Below the pieces are notes generated by a model, which made no database searches, was not told where the DNA came from, and was given only the letters and a program-made list of their open reading frames with translations. A program made the translations under genes and the position numbers. Below, one piece after another: positions 9,893-19,305 of a stretch of DNA of 64,000 nucleotides (position 1 is its first letter; the number at the start of each line of letters is the position of its first letter). Source of the stretch: UBA2108 sp002713215 (GTDB taxonomy: Bacteria > Bacteroidota > Bacteroidia > Flavobacteriales_G > Salibacteraceae); assembly GCA_937891015.1 (NCBI GenBank), contig CALAPY010000020.1, positions 13,401-77,400 of the forward strand. The letters are read 5' to 3'.

Positions 9893-10972
9893 ATGGTACA
9901 AAAAAGGCATTCCGGAAAGAAAAAAATTAAGGTCGGGGTTTCCATTGGAGATTATAATGGAGTTGGACTTGAAGTGATTATCAAATCATTTCTGGACTCC
10001 CGAATGATGGAAGGTTGTACTCCTATTGTTTACGGTTCAACTTCCCTCGCCAAAGACTACCGGAAGGCATTAAACATTCAGGATTTTAGCTTCAATTTTA
10101 TCTCAGACGCCGCCAAGGCCAATTCAAAAAAGGTAAACCTGGTGACTGTTTGGGAAGAAAAAAATGAATTAACGCTTGGTGAATCAACCGGAGATGCCGG
10201 AAGGTGTGCTTTTTTGTCTCTGGAAGCGGCAACAAATGATCTAGCATCAAACAAAATTGACGTACTGGTTACAGCTCCAATCAATAAAAACAACATACAG
10301 AGTGACGAGTTTGATTTTCCAGGTCATACTGAATATTTGGCTGACTATGCCAATGTAGAAACACCGCTTATGATTTTGTCTGCCGGTGATTTAAGAGTTG
10401 GAACCATTACAGGACATATTCCTTTGAAAGAAGTATCCGAAAACCTGTACCACGATGAAATTGTTACCAAAATTGAAATCTTCGAAAAATCGTTGAAGCA
10501 AGATTTTAGAATAACAAAACCTAGAATTGCAATTCTTGGACTAAATCCACATAATGGTGATAATGGTACCATAGGAAGTGAAGAATCTGAAGTTATCATA
10601 CCTGCCGTTGAGGAGGCTATGTCAAAAGGAATTCTTGCCTTTGGTCCTTTTCCGGCTGACGGTTTTTTTGGATCACCCGCCTATAAAAAATTCGATGGTA
10701 TTTTAAGTATGTATCACGACCAGGGCCTAACGCCATTTAAAGCGTTGAGTTTTGACGAAGGCGTGAATTTCACGGCCGGATTACCTATTGTAAGAACCTC
10801 TCCCGATCATGGAACGGGATATGACATTGCTGGTAAAGGAATTGCCTCTGAAACATCTTTCAGAAATGCGGTCTATTTGGCCATAGATATTTACAATAAC
10901 AGGAAGGATTTCAAAAAACTGAGTGAGTCACCTCTAGTAACCAAAAAAGCCCGGACTTCAAAAAACGATTAA
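9893..10972 (+). CDS. pdxA: 4-hydroxythreonine-4-phosphate dehydrogenase
   Basis: 359 residues. It oxidises 4-phosphohydroxy-L-threonine in DXP-dependent pyridoxal phosphate synthesis. The three metal-binding histidines of the family are recognisable: H175 (GHIPL), H220 (NPHNG) and H275 (YHDQGLTPFKAL). The FPGHTEYLA and TSPDHGTGYDIAG motifs are also conserved. It is slightly longer than E. coli PdxA (329) because of a basic N-terminal extension. It starts 8 bases after pepA. A 157-base gap follows before yceD, with a small inverted repeat (CCGTT-TTT-AACGG, 11079-11091) just before the next promoter. Confidence 0.95.
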   Translation: MVQKRHSGKKKIKVGVSIGDYNGVGLEVIIKSFLDSRMMEGCTPIVYGSTSLAKDYRKALNIQDFSFNFISDAAKANSKKVNLVTVWEEKNELTLGESTGDAGRCAFLSLEAATNDLASNKIDVLVTAPINKNNIQSDEFDFPGHTEYLADYANVETPLMILSAGDLRVGTITGHIPLKEVSENLYHDEIVTKIEIFEKSLKQDFRITKPRIAILGLNPHNGDNGTIGSEESEVIIPAVEEAMSKGILAFGPFPADGFFGSPAYKKFDGILSMYHDQGLTPFKALSFDEGVNFTAGLPIVRTSPDHGTGYDIAGKGIASETSFRNAVYLAIDIYNNRKDFKKLSESPLVTKKARTSKND

Positions 10973-11101
10973 TCGTGTTTTACAACCTAATCATCCTAAA
11001 TTATTAGTTGTTGTTTGTCAGGTAATTACACTCACTCAATCAACCTAAACCACTGAATTTTAAACCTTGACCTAATTTCCGTTTTTAACGGCTAATTTTA
11101 T

Positions 11102-11109
11102 TACATTTG
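11102..11109 (+). promoter_or_regulatory. -7 box TACATTTG for the yceD-rpmF-fabH-accBC region
   Basis: Exact TAnnTTTG match 20 bases before the yceD ATG. No clear -33 element, but a 13-base palindrome (11079-11091) sits where one would be expected. Confidence 0.55.
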
Positions 11110-11129
11110 CCGGCTCGAAATTCGAGGCT

Positions 11130-11642
11130 ATGAATGATTATGAAATTCAGTTCACTGGATTAAAACTTGGAACACATAGCTTCCAATTTGAATTGAGTAA
11201 CAAGTTCTTTGAGTTTTTTAAAAATCAGGATCAGGAGTTGTCTCTTGTGGATGGTGGAAATATTCTGGTTCAATTGGAACTGGAAAAAAAGGAAACCATG
11301 TTGGTACTAAACTTTAGTATTAACGGACAAGTTGATGTTGCTTGTGATCGATGCATGGAAAGATTAAGTACTTCTATATCCTCGACGAACCGAATTATTG
11401 GAAAATTCAGTGATGAAGAGACATGGAACGAAGATGAGATTATTCACATCTCCTCAAGTGCTTATAAAGTAGATATTAAGGAATTGCTTTATGAATTCAT
11501 TTGTCTTGCTATTCCGGCTAAAAATGTTCATTCCGATGGTGAATGTAATCCCGAAATGATTAAAAAACTTAACGAGTATCGTTACTCAAATGATGATGAA
11601 GAAAAGATTGACCCACGTTGGGACAAGTTGAAAAATTTATAA
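11130..11642 (+). CDS. yceD: DUF177 / YceD family protein
   Basis: 170 residues. The YceD (DUF177) family is found next to rpmF in most bacteria and is linked to ribosome large-subunit and 23S rRNA maturation. The conserved core C-D-R-C-M is visible near 75-80 and a second conserved Cys lies in SDGECNPEM. Length is normal. rpmF follows after 15 bases, the classic arrangement. The molecular activity of the family remains poorly defined. Confidence 0.88.
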   Translation: MNDYEIQFTGLKLGTHSFQFELSNKFFEFFKNQDQELSLVDGGNILVQLELEKKETMLVLNFSINGQVDVACDRCMERLSTSISSTNRIIGKFSDEETWNEDEIIHISSSAYKVDIKELLYEFICLAIPAKNVHSDGECNPEMIKKLNEYRYSNDDEEKIDPRWDKLKNL

Positions 11643-11657
11643 TAAAAACGCTGTAAA

Positions 11658-11852
11658 ATGGCACATCCAAAGAGAAAACAAAGTAAGACGAGAAGAGATA
11701 AGAGAAGAACTCACTACAAAACTTCTGCTCCTACTATCGCTACATGTCCTTCTACCGGACAACCTCATCTGTACCATAGGGCTCATTGGTTCGAAGGTAA
11801 ACTTTACTATAAGGGTAAAGTTGTAATGGAAAAGGATACTGTGGAAGCATAA
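11658..11852 (+). CDS. rpmF: 50S ribosomal protein L32
   Basis: 64 residues. The basic N-terminus MAHPKRKQSKTRRDKRR and the TCPSTGQPHLYHRAHW segment are diagnostic of L32. Only one Cys remains of the zinc ribbon, as in many zinc-independent L32 proteins. Codon choice is biased toward T- and A-ended codons, as expected for high expression. It lies downstream of yceD; a hairpin at 11908-11945 follows. Confidence 0.97.
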   Translation: MAHPKRKQSKTRRDKRRTHYKTSAPTIATCPSTGQPHLYHRAHWFEGKLYYKGKVVMEKDTVEA

Positions 11853-11907
11853 TAGCTTTCAAATAGTTTCTTTTTCAAAGAATCTATTTATGAAATAATA
11901 TTATTTG

Positions 11908-11945
11908 AAATCGAATTCTATTCTTAGGGTTCGATTTTTTTATTT
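11908..11945 (+). terminator. Probable intrinsic terminator after rpmF
   Basis: Stem AAATCGAA / TTCGATTT with a 14-base loop followed by a T-rich run. It separates yceD-rpmF from fabH at least partly. The space between it and fabH holds a 54-codon open frame (11967-12131) of doubtful status. Confidence 0.6.
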
Positions 11946-12123
11946 TAGCCCCCAATTCTCGCAAGAATGAGAAGTATTCATAACTTATTGGTTAAAAACA
12001 GCTTCTTTTTTATAGGTGTGGTACAAAATGAAATCGTAATATTGGCCGGTAAAATTGTAATCCCTTCTTTTTTAATTGAAGAACAATTAAAAAAGGTATT
12101 ATTTAGAATTAATAGCTTTATAA

Positions 12124-13125
12124 ATGGCTAAAGTAACGGCTGCAATTACTGCAATAGGAGGGTATGTTCCCGAAACAAAAGTCACCAACAAAGACCTTGA
12201 AAAGTTAGTCGACACCTCCGATGAATGGATTACCACCCGAACAGGTATTAAGGAGAGAAGAATTGAAAAGCGTGAGGGTGCAGGTGCATCTGATATAGCG
12301 GTTCCGGCAGTATTAGAGCTCTGCGAAAAACGTGGCATTTCTCCTGAGGAAATCGAACTACTAATTTGTGCTACTGTAACAGCAGATTATAATTTTCCAA
12401 GTGCGGCAAACATTATTGCCGATAAAGTTGGCGCTAAAAATGCCTGGAGTTATGATGTAAATGCCGCTTGTTCCGGATTCATTTATGCATTATCTACCGG
12501 TGCTCAGTTTATTGAAACGGGACGTTATAAAAAAGTTGTAATTGTGGGAGTCGACAAAATGTCTTCCATTCTGAATTATAACGATAGAACAACATGTGTC
12601 ATTTTTGGAGATGGCGGAGGAGCAGTACTCCTGGAACCCAATGAAGAAGGCTTAGGTATCATTGATTTTGCTCTTCATTCGGATGGTTCTGGAAGGGAGT
12701 TTTTATATCAACCTGCCGGTGGATCGGTTCAACCCGCAAGCCACGAGTCGGTAGATAGTCAGGGGCATTTTGTTCATCAGGTTGGTAAACAGGTATTTAA
12801 ATTTGCCGTTACCAATATGGCGGACGTTTCAGTAGATGTAATGGAACGTAACGGCCTAACCGGAGATACTGTTGATTGGCTAGTTCCTCATCAGGCTAAC
12901 CTTAGAATAATTGATGCAACGGCCAATAGAATGGAACTTGACCCTAAAAAGGTCATGATTAATATTGAAAAATTTGGAAATACAACATCTGGAACCATTC
13001 CACTTTGTTTATGGGAATGGGAAAAGCAATTAAATAAAGGTGACAATTTAATTCTCTCAGCATTTGGTGGAGGATTTACATGGGGAGCCGTTTATCTTAA
13101 ATGGGCTTACGATAGCAAAAAATAA
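12124..13125 (+). CDS. fabH: Beta-ketoacyl-ACP synthase III
   Basis: 333 residues. It starts type II fatty acid synthesis by condensing acetyl-CoA or a branched acyl-CoA with malonyl-ACP. The Cys-His-Asn triad is present: C116 (DVNAACSGF), H256 (VPHQANLRI) and N286 (KFGNTTSG). Length is standard. accB and accC follow at 29 and 12 bases, forming a cluster for the first committed steps. plsX, which often sits between rpmF and fabH, is absent here. Confidence 0.96.
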   Translation: MAKVTAAITAIGGYVPETKVTNKDLEKLVDTSDEWITTRTGIKERRIEKREGAGASDIAVPAVLELCEKRGISPEEIELLICATVTADYNFPSAANIIADKVGAKNAWSYDVNAACSGFIYALSTGAQFIETGRYKKVVIVGVDKMSSILNYNDRTTCVIFGDGGGAVLLEPNEEGLGIIDFALHSDGSGREFLYQPAGGSVQPASHESVDSQGHFVHQVGKQVFKFAVTNMADVSVDVMERNGLTGDTVDWLVPHQANLRIIDATANRMELDPKKVMINIEKFGNTTSGTIPLCLWEWEKQLNKGDNLILSAFGGGFTWGAVYLKWAYDSKK

Positions 13126-13154
13126 TAGATCTTTAAAATTCAGAAAATTAAATT

Positions 13155-13682
13155 ATGAAGTTAGAAGAGATACAATCATTGATCAAATTCGTTGCTAAAT
13201 CTGGCGCAAGCGAAGTTGAGCTTGAAATGAATGACGTAAAAATTTTAATAAAAACTCCTCCTAAAGGAGTTAAAGGACAAGAGGCAACAACCGTTGTACA
13301 AACTCCTATGGTTGGTGCATTGCCGAACGTGCAACAACTTCAGGCTATGCCTGCTCAACCAGCACCTGCCGCTGCTCCTGCACCAGCTGCTGCTACGCCA
13401 GCTGCTAAAAAACCTGAACCAGCAGCAGAAGAAAATAGTAATTACATTGAGGTAAAAAGCCCAATGATTGGAACATTCTATCGTTCTCCTTCACCTGACA
13501 AACCTCATTTTGTGAGTGTTGGTGATGACATTAAAGCGGGTGATGTTGTTTGCATTATTGAGGCAATGAAACTGTTTAATGAAATTGAATCAGAGGTAAG
13601 CGGAAAAGTGGTGAAAATTTTAGTTGATGACACTTCACCTGTCGAATACGATCAACCTCTGTTTTTAGTGGATCCTAGCTAA
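13155..13682 (+). CDS. accB: Acetyl-CoA carboxylase biotin carboxyl carrier protein
   Basis: 175 residues. The N-terminal domain (1-45) is followed by an Ala/Pro-rich flexible linker (about 65-92) and a biotinyl domain with the biotin-accepting Lys139 in EAMKLFNEI. It carries carboxybiotin between AccC and the carboxyltransferase. It directly precedes accC by 12 bases, the usual order. Confidence 0.96.
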   Translation: MKLEEIQSLIKFVAKSGASEVELEMNDVKILIKTPPKGVKGQEATTVVQTPMVGALPNVQQLQAMPAQPAPAAAPAPAAATPAAKKPEPAAEENSNYIEVKSPMIGTFYRSPSPDKPHFVSVGDDIKAGDVVCIIEAMKLFNEIESEVSGKVVKILVDDTSPVEYDQPLFLVDPS

Positions 13683-13694
13683 ATCGCTTTATTT

Positions 13695-15068
13695 ATGGCA
13701 AGAAAAATTAAAGCAACCCTATTCAAAAAGATTCTAATTGCTAACCGTGGAGAAATTGCTCTGAGGGTAATTAGAACATGTCGCGAAATGGGAATAAAAA
13801 CTGTTGCTGTATACTCACAGGCTGATAAGGATAGTTTGCCCGTTAGATTTGCAGATGAGGCAGTATGCATTGGACCTGCACCAAGTTCAGAGTCCTACCT
13901 GAAGATTCCAAATATTATCGCTGCGGCTGAAATTACTAACGCAGACGCTATTCATCCAGGCTATGGTTTTTTATCTGAAAATGCCAAGTTCTCAAGGATT
14001 TGTGGCGAGCATGGCATTAAGTTTATTGGCGCTGGTGCTGAAATGATTGAAAACATGGGAGACAAGGCGACTGCCAAGGCTACCATGGAAGCTGCAGGTG
14101 TACCATGTGTTCCAGGGTCTAAAGGAATTCTGAAAGACGCAAAAGATGCAATAAAGACTGCAAAAGAAGTTACCTATCCGGTGATGCTAAAAGCTACTGC
14201 CGGTGGTGGTGGTAAAGGTATGCGTTTGGTATGGCGCGAAGATGAAATTGAAGATGCATACGCAGCGGTACAACGAGAAGCAGGTGCTGCTTTTGGAAAT
14301 GATGGCATCTACATGGAAAAATTCATAGAAGAGCCCAGGCACATTGAAATTCAAATTGCGGGAGACCAATATGGCAAAGCTTGTCATATGAGTGAACGCG
14401 ATTGCTCTATTCAGAGAAGGCATCAAAAACTAGTTGAAGAAACCCCTTCTCCTTTTATGACTCCGTCACTGAGAAAGGCAATGGGTGAAGCTGCAATAAA
14501 AGCAGCTAAAGCAGTTAATTACGAAGGCGTTGGCACTGTGGAATTTTTGGTTGATAAACACAAGAATTTCTACTTCATGGAAATGAATACCCGAATTCAG
14601 GTTGAACACACCATTACCGAAGAAGTAATTGGTTGGGATCTGATTAAGGAACAAATTCTTATTGCAGCAGGTGAGCCGATTACGGGTAAAAACTACACGC
14701 CAAAAATGCATGCGTTGCAATGTAGAATAAATGCTGAAAACCCTTTTAAAAACTGGATTCCAAGTCCTGGGCAAATAACGGAGTATCACGAGCCGGGAGG
14801 TATTGGAATTAGAATTGATACGCATGTATACGCTGGTTATACCATCCCACCAAATTACGATAGTATGGTAGCCAAGTTGATTACTGTAGCTCAATCTCGT
14901 GAAGAGGCAGTTCAGAAAATGAAGCGTGCCTTAGGTGAATACATTGTTGAGGGTGTAAAAACCACCATTCCGTTTCACCAAAAGCTAATGGAAAACGAGC
15001 AGTTCGTTGAGGGTAATTTCACTACCAAGTTCCTGGAAGAATGGGATTACGTTGGTGAGTCGAATTAG
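13695..15068 (+). CDS. accC: Acetyl-CoA carboxylase biotin carboxylase subunit
   Basis: 457 residues. ATP-grasp biotin carboxylase: FKKILIANRGEIALRVIRTCREMG at the N-terminus, the glycine-rich ATP loop KATAGGGGKGMR around 165-176, FMEMNTRIQVEHT for metal and catalysis, and the C-terminal domain with CRINAEN. The first eleven residues are an extension compared with the common MFKKILIANRGE start, but there is no ATG at that point. It ends 22 bases from the convergent M23 peptidase gene. Confidence 0.96.
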   Translation: MARKIKATLFKKILIANRGEIALRVIRTCREMGIKTVAVYSQADKDSLPVRFADEAVCIGPAPSSESYLKIPNIIAAAEITNADAIHPGYGFLSENAKFSRICGEHGIKFIGAGAEMIENMGDKATAKATMEAAGVPCVPGSKGILKDAKDAIKTAKEVTYPVMLKATAGGGGKGMRLVWREDEIEDAYAAVQREAGAAFGNDGIYMEKFIEEPRHIEIQIAGDQYGKACHMSERDCSIQRRHQKLVEETPSPFMTPSLRKAMGEAAIKAAKAVNYEGVGTVEFLVDKHKNFYFMEMNTRIQVEHTITEEVIGWDLIKEQILIAAGEPITGKNYTPKMHALQCRINAENPFKNWIPSPGQITEYHEPGGIGIRIDTHVYAGYTIPPNYDSMVAKLITVAQSREEAVQKMKRALGEYIVEGVKTTIPFHQKLMENEQFVEGNFTTKFLEEWDYVGESN

Positions 15069-15090
15069 GCAGTTATTCTAACTTCTTTTC

Positions 15091-15981
15091 TTAAAACACC
15101 AGGTATTCTTCTGGATTCATTGGTGTTCCCTTGTACCAAAGCTCAAAGTGAAGGTGAGGTCCCGAAGAAAGTTCTCCGGAATTTCCTACAATAGCGACAA
15201 CCTCGCCGGCTTTAACATTGTCTCCTATTTTCTTAAGTAAGGCCGAGTTATGCTTGTATACCGATACCAGGTCTCCTGCATGTTGAATGTAGAGTACATG
15301 TCCTTCGCCGGTGGTCCAGGCAGAATGGATTATAACACCATCGTAAGTCGCACTAACCGAAGCATTGGAAGTAGTTGGTACAACATCGACACCATAATGT
15401 TTAACTGAAGGATTAAAATGAGAGGTAACGACTCCTTTTAACGGAGGAAATAACAGAATCTTCATCATTCTATCATCCCGGCCTTTGGTGTCTTTTAGGT
15501 TTACGTTAAACCTTTCTTCCTCCTCTACCCTTTCGCGCATTAAAGAATCTTCCCTGGAACGCGCAAAATTTATCTTGTCCATATCCGGCTTTACAGACTT
15601 ATGTTTCACATTTGTATCTGCACTTTGTGCTTCTTTTCCCTCCAGAATCATCTTAATATTGGCTATATACCTCTCGTTTTTCTCTAGCGCCAACTGCATG
15701 GAATCGGTACGTATAGCAGCGATTGTAGCCAAGTTCCTTGTGTTTATATCGGCATAGCCGGGAATAAATTCCCGAAGAGGTGTAAAGGCAATAAGAATGG
15801 TAAGTAACACCGCAAATAACAGAAGAGACATTCCACCCCAGGTAAACACGTTTAACGGAGACAAAACGAATGAAAATCGTTCCTCAAAAGTGTCATCATT
15901 CATTACGACAAGTCGATACTTGTGACGTATTTTCTGAATTATCTTTTTGGCTTTCTTGTCCTTATCCCTTTTCTTCTCCAT
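15091..15981 (-). CDS. M23 family metallopeptidase, membrane-anchored
   Basis: 296 residues. A basic cytoplasmic start and one transmembrane segment (about 47-69) are followed by a linker and a C-terminal LytM/M23 domain. Zinc-site motifs are intact: HYGVD (H-x3-D) and GPHLHFE (H-x-H). It probably cleaves peptide cross-links in peptidoglycan, or regulates another hydrolase. The GDLVSVYKHNSALLKKIGDNVKAGE segment is standard for the fold. It is divergent from the SprE/PorW gene; this pairing suggests an envelope cluster. Confidence 0.9.
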   Translation of the reverse strand: MEKKRDKDKKAKKIIQKIRHKYRLVVMNDDTFEERFSFVLSPLNVFTWGGMSLLLFAVLLTILIAFTPLREFIPGYADINTRNLATIAAIRTDSMQLALEKNERYIANIKMILEGKEAQSADTNVKHKSVKPDMDKINFARSREDSLMRERVEEEERFNVNLKDTKGRDDRMMKILLFPPLKGVVTSHFNPSVKHYGVDVVPTTSNASVSATYDGVIIHSAWTTGEGHVLYIQHAGDLVSVYKHNSALLKKIGDNVKAGEVVAIVGNSGELSSGPHLHFELWYKGTPMNPEEYLVF

Positions 15982-16143
15982 TCAGGAAACAAATATCATG
16001 AATAAGCTCAAATAGAATGGCTGGCATCCTATAAAATATTCTAAAAGCAAAACAAACCCAATAATCCAGTTAGTTTGTTCTTCACTTTCGCCAATTTTTG
16101 CCTGAGCTAGAGAATGTTTTGTACCCTCCGTAATAAAATGAAA

Positions 16144-16151
16144 TATTTTTG
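16144..16151 (+). promoter_or_regulatory. -7 box TATTTTTG for the SprE/PorW gene
   Basis: Exact TAnnTTTG match, preceded by TTTTG at 16117-16121 (22-base spacer, slightly long). It lies 37 bases before the proposed TTG start. Confidence 0.55.
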
Positions 16152-16188
16152 CATTTTCGCCGTTTGGGCAAGTTAAAGAAATCCCTTT

Positions 16189-18753
16189 TTGGTCAATTCT
16201 TCTAGATATACTGTTTTGCTTCCGGCTTTTGCACTTATTGCATTGGTTATGGTGAGTTGTTCCCAAAAGAAAAACAACTTTATGACCCGAAGCTACCATA
16301 ACATTAATGCCAAGTATAATGGGTACTTCAACGCCAAAGAGGAATACAAAAAAGGTGTTTTAAAAGTTGAAAACGGTCACAAAGAAAACTACAGAGAGCT
16401 CCTTCCATTGTTTGTAATCGGTGACAAGGAAATGGCTAAGTCCGTACAAACCGAAATGGATGTGGTCATCAAAAAAAGCAGTCGCGTAATCCAATTCCAC
16501 TCCATGAATATTAAGGGAAAGGAATATTGCAAATGGATCGACGATACCTGGATATTAATTGGGAAGGCCTATTTCTATGAAAAAAACTGGGGAGAATGCA
16601 GGCCCATTTTCGAATACGTGGCTAAGAAGTACAAAAAAAGTGAGCTAAAAATTGAAGCGAGAATTTGGTTGGTAAGAACATTGCTTGAACAAGAAAACTA
16701 CGACCGGGCCGAAGTGGTTCTCAAATCTTTGGAAAATAACAGCAAAATTCCAGATGAATATTTGCCATTTTATAAAGCTGTTTCGGCCCAGTATCACATT
16801 GCACTAGAAGATTATCCAAAAGCCATTATTGACTTAGAGGATGCAACCCGATTTGAAAAGGACAAAGAACGCCTTACACGTTGGCTATTTGTTCTCGCTC
16901 AGCTTTATGCAATGCAAGGCGAAACGATTCGGGCCAATCGAACCTACCAAATAGTTGTAAAAAAACACCCTGATTACGAAATGGAATTTTGGGCACAAAT
17001 TCATCGAGCCTTGTCTTATACCAATGCTGATGGAAGTAGCTACGACATTAAAAAGACCCTGTTAAAAATGCTCAGGGATGACAAAAACAAAGAGTACAGG
17101 GATAAGCTTTATTATGCACTCTCAAAGATCTATAGGCAGGAAGACCGCGAGGATAAACAGATTAAGGCGTTAAAGCTCTCTGCGAAAGTCAGTGTTGAAG
17201 ATGACTATCAAAAAGGGCTATCATTTTTAACCCTTGGACAAATCTATTTCAGCAAGCCCGAGTATAAACCAGCTCAGGCTTATTATGACAGTGCAGTAGT
17301 TTATCTGCCTGACGATTTTCCTAACCGCAAACACATTATTAATATTCAAACCAGCCTCAAGGACCTGGTGGATCAAATTGTAATTATTGAAACGCAGGAC
17401 AGTCTCCAGGGTCTTGCAGACTTATCAGAAGAAGAATTAATGGCCCTGGTTGAAGAGGTAATTGATGAAAGGCTGGCAGAAGAAGAACGTAAAAGGGAAG
17501 CGCTAGAAGGTGGAGGAAACCTTTCCCAAACCACGGATCGTGGTTTTGATGATGGATCAGAAAAAGGAAAATGGTATTTCTATAACGAAAGGAACATAAA
17601 GATCGGGCAGCAAGAGTTTAAGCAAATTTGGGGTTCGCGAGCCAACGAAGATAATTGGAGAAGAAGTGACCGATCCACCGATTCTGAAGATGACCTGGCT
17701 TCATTTAATACCGATGCAACCGATTCAACAATTAGTGGAATTAAAGATGTAGATAGCTACCTTAAAGACATCCCAAGAACAAAGGAGGCAAGGTCCGAAT
17801 CAGATCAGAAGATTATAAACGCTTATTATAAACTCGGGAACATATACAAGGAGAACATGAACGACGATGCCCGGGCAATTGGGTCCTTCCGAATGTTGGT
17901 TTCGCGTTTCGACTCCTCACAGCACCATCTTTCAAGTTACTACCTGCTCTATCGATTGTATTATTCTGAGAACCGAATTGATTCCTCCAATTACTTCAAG
18001 AACTACGTCTTGTATAAGTATCCCAATAGTGATTACGCCAAAATAATCCGGGATCCTAATTATGCGTTGGAGATGTCCAACGAAAAAAAGGCAATTGAAA
18101 GGCGGTATAAAAAAGCGTATTACTATTATGATAGGGGCTTTTACAAAGCATGTATCGATTACGTAGATGAATCGGAAAAAAAGTATCCCAAAAATTATTT
18201 GTCAAACAAATTTCAATACCTGAAAGCATTAAGTGTGGGATCACAGGGAGATAAGGAACAGCTCGTTGCTTCTTTAAAAAAGTTTTCCGGTGAATATGGT
18301 GGCACCCCTGAAGCAAAAGATGCTCAAAACAGAGTTAAAATTTTAACAACCAAAAAAGCAATCATTGAGAAAAAAGAAGCCCCTAAATACGTTTATGAGC
18401 GAAATGCCAGGCACTTAGTTCTTTTAATGGTTCCGGTTGATGGAAACAATATTGAAGAAATAAAAAAATCCATGGATAATTATAACAAGGCCTACCATGT
18501 CGGCAAAGGCATTAATATTTCATCGGTGCTATTGAACAAAAAAATGCACATGGTTTCCATTAAACAATTTGGCTCGGAGAGCAAGGCAAAGGACTATTTC
18601 AGTGCATTTTCAGGCAACCAGACCAGTCTTAAGAAAATAAACGCCTCGAATTTCGATTTGCTCATTATATCCTATACCAATTACGCGCTATTCTTTCAAG
18701 ACAAGAGAATAGATGTGTATCAGGAATTCATGAAAACCAATTATCAACTTTAG
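16189..18753 (+). CDS. porW: T9SS / gliding lipoprotein, SprE/PorW family
   Basis: 854 residues. Lipoprotein signal with lipobox Cys24 (LVMVSCSQ), then a conserved start (NNFMTRSYHNINAKYNGYFNAKEEY) and tetratricopeptide-like helices through most of the protein. This is the layout of SprE (Flavobacterium gliding) and PorW (Porphyromonas), a periplasmic lipoprotein needed for type IX secretion. The start must be TTG at 16189: an in-frame stop lies at 16174 and the only in-frame ATG falls inside the lipobox. Acidic stretches about 410-440 and 500-520 break up the repeats. The C-terminal about 115 residues look like a sporulation-related-repeat-like fold. The neighbour bactofilin starts 40 bases later with its own -7 box. 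Confidence 0.85.
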   Translation: MVNSSRYTVLLPAFALIALVMVSCSQKKNNFMTRSYHNINAKYNGYFNAKEEYKKGVLKVENGHKENYRELLPLFVIGDKEMAKSVQTEMDVVIKKSSRVIQFHSMNIKGKEYCKWIDDTWILIGKAYFYEKNWGECRPIFEYVAKKYKKSELKIEARIWLVRTLLEQENYDRAEVVLKSLENNSKIPDEYLPFYKAVSAQYHIALEDYPKAIIDLEDATRFEKDKERLTRWLFVLAQLYAMQGETIRANRTYQIVVKKHPDYEMEFWAQIHRALSYTNADGSSYDIKKTLLKMLRDDKNKEYRDKLYYALSKIYRQEDREDKQIKALKLSAKVSVEDDYQKGLSFLTLGQIYFSKPEYKPAQAYYDSAVVYLPDDFPNRKHIINIQTSLKDLVDQIVIIETQDSLQGLADLSEEELMALVEEVIDERLAEEERKREALEGGGNLSQTTDRGFDDGSEKGKWYFYNERNIKIGQQEFKQIWGSRANEDNWRRSDRSTDSEDDLASFNTDATDSTISGIKDVDSYLKDIPRTKEARSESDQKIINAYYKLGNIYKENMNDDARAIGSFRMLVSRFDSSQHHLSSYYLLYRLYYSENRIDSSNYFKNYVLYKYPNSDYAKIIRDPNYALEMSNEKKAIERRYKKAYYYYDRGFYKACIDYVDESEKKYPKNYLSNKFQYLKALSVGSQGDKEQLVASLKKFSGEYGGTPEAKDAQNRVKILTTKKAIIEKKEAPKYVYERNARHLVLLMVPVDGNNIEEIKKSMDNYNKAYHVGKGINISSVLLNKKMHMVSIKQFGSESKAKDYFSAFSGNQTSLKKINASNFDLLIISYTNYALFFQDKRIDVYQEFMKTNYQL

Positions 18754-18769
18754 GTTGTTAATAATAAAT

Positions 18770-18777
18770 TACTTTTG
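18770..18777 (+). promoter_or_regulatory. -7 box TACTTTTG for bactofilin
   Basis: Exact TAnnTTTG match 16 bases before the ATG, suggesting that the bactofilin gene has its own promoter. Confidence 0.5.
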
Positions 18778-18793
18778 CGTTTTATAGTAAGCT

Positions 18794-19207
18794 ATGCTAA
18801 TGTCAAGAAAAAATATGGCGAAGAACGGAGAGTTAGATGCTTCTGCAAGAAATCATATTGCAGGTGGAACAAAAATTTCTGGTGACATCGATACAAACGG
18901 TGATATAAGAATAGACGGGGAACTTATAGGAACAATTACTTCAGCCGGCAAAGTTGTAATTGGCGAGACAGGAAAAGTTGAGGGAGAAATTTTATGTCAG
19001 AATTCAAATGTTTCTGGTTCATTGAAAGGAAAAATTCAGGTTAAGGAGTTGCTATCCTTGCAAGCAACAGCCAGAATTAATGGCGATATTGAAACTGGCA
19101 AATTATCCATTGAACCTGGAGCCAATTTTACCGGCAATTGCAACATGGGCGCGGTAATTAAAGACATCTCCGAATCGCAAGACGACCTGCGAGAAAAGAC
19201 TGCTTAA
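18794..19207 (+). CDS. Bactofilin (polymer-forming cytoskeletal protein)
   Basis: 137 residues. A short N-terminal tail is followed by about six turns of a right-handed beta-helix with the repeated I-x-G-D-I / V-x-G pattern (TKISGDIDTNGDIRIDGELIGTI and following), the hallmark of bactofilins (formerly DUF583/CcmA). These polymerise without nucleotide and often position peptidoglycan enzymes such as M23 peptidases. An M23 gene lies nearby at 15091-15981. A second in-frame start (ATG at codon 8) is possible. Confidence 0.92.
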   Translation: MLMSRKNMAKNGELDASARNHIAGGTKISGDIDTNGDIRIDGELIGTITSAGKVVIGETGKVEGEILCQNSNVSGSLKGKIQVKELLSLQATARINGDIETGKLSIEPGANFTGNCNMGAVIKDISESQDDLREKTA

Positions 19208-19305
19208 GACCAGTTAAATACCTGTTATAAACATATTTTAACATCTTGTTGGGTATGTGAACGATTTCCATAATTTTATAGGGCATAATCCCAAAATAGA
19301 TTCTT

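Noticed and set aside
14466..14894. 142-codon minus-strand frame inside accC
   Set aside because: Opposite conserved biotin carboxylase sequence and without domains.
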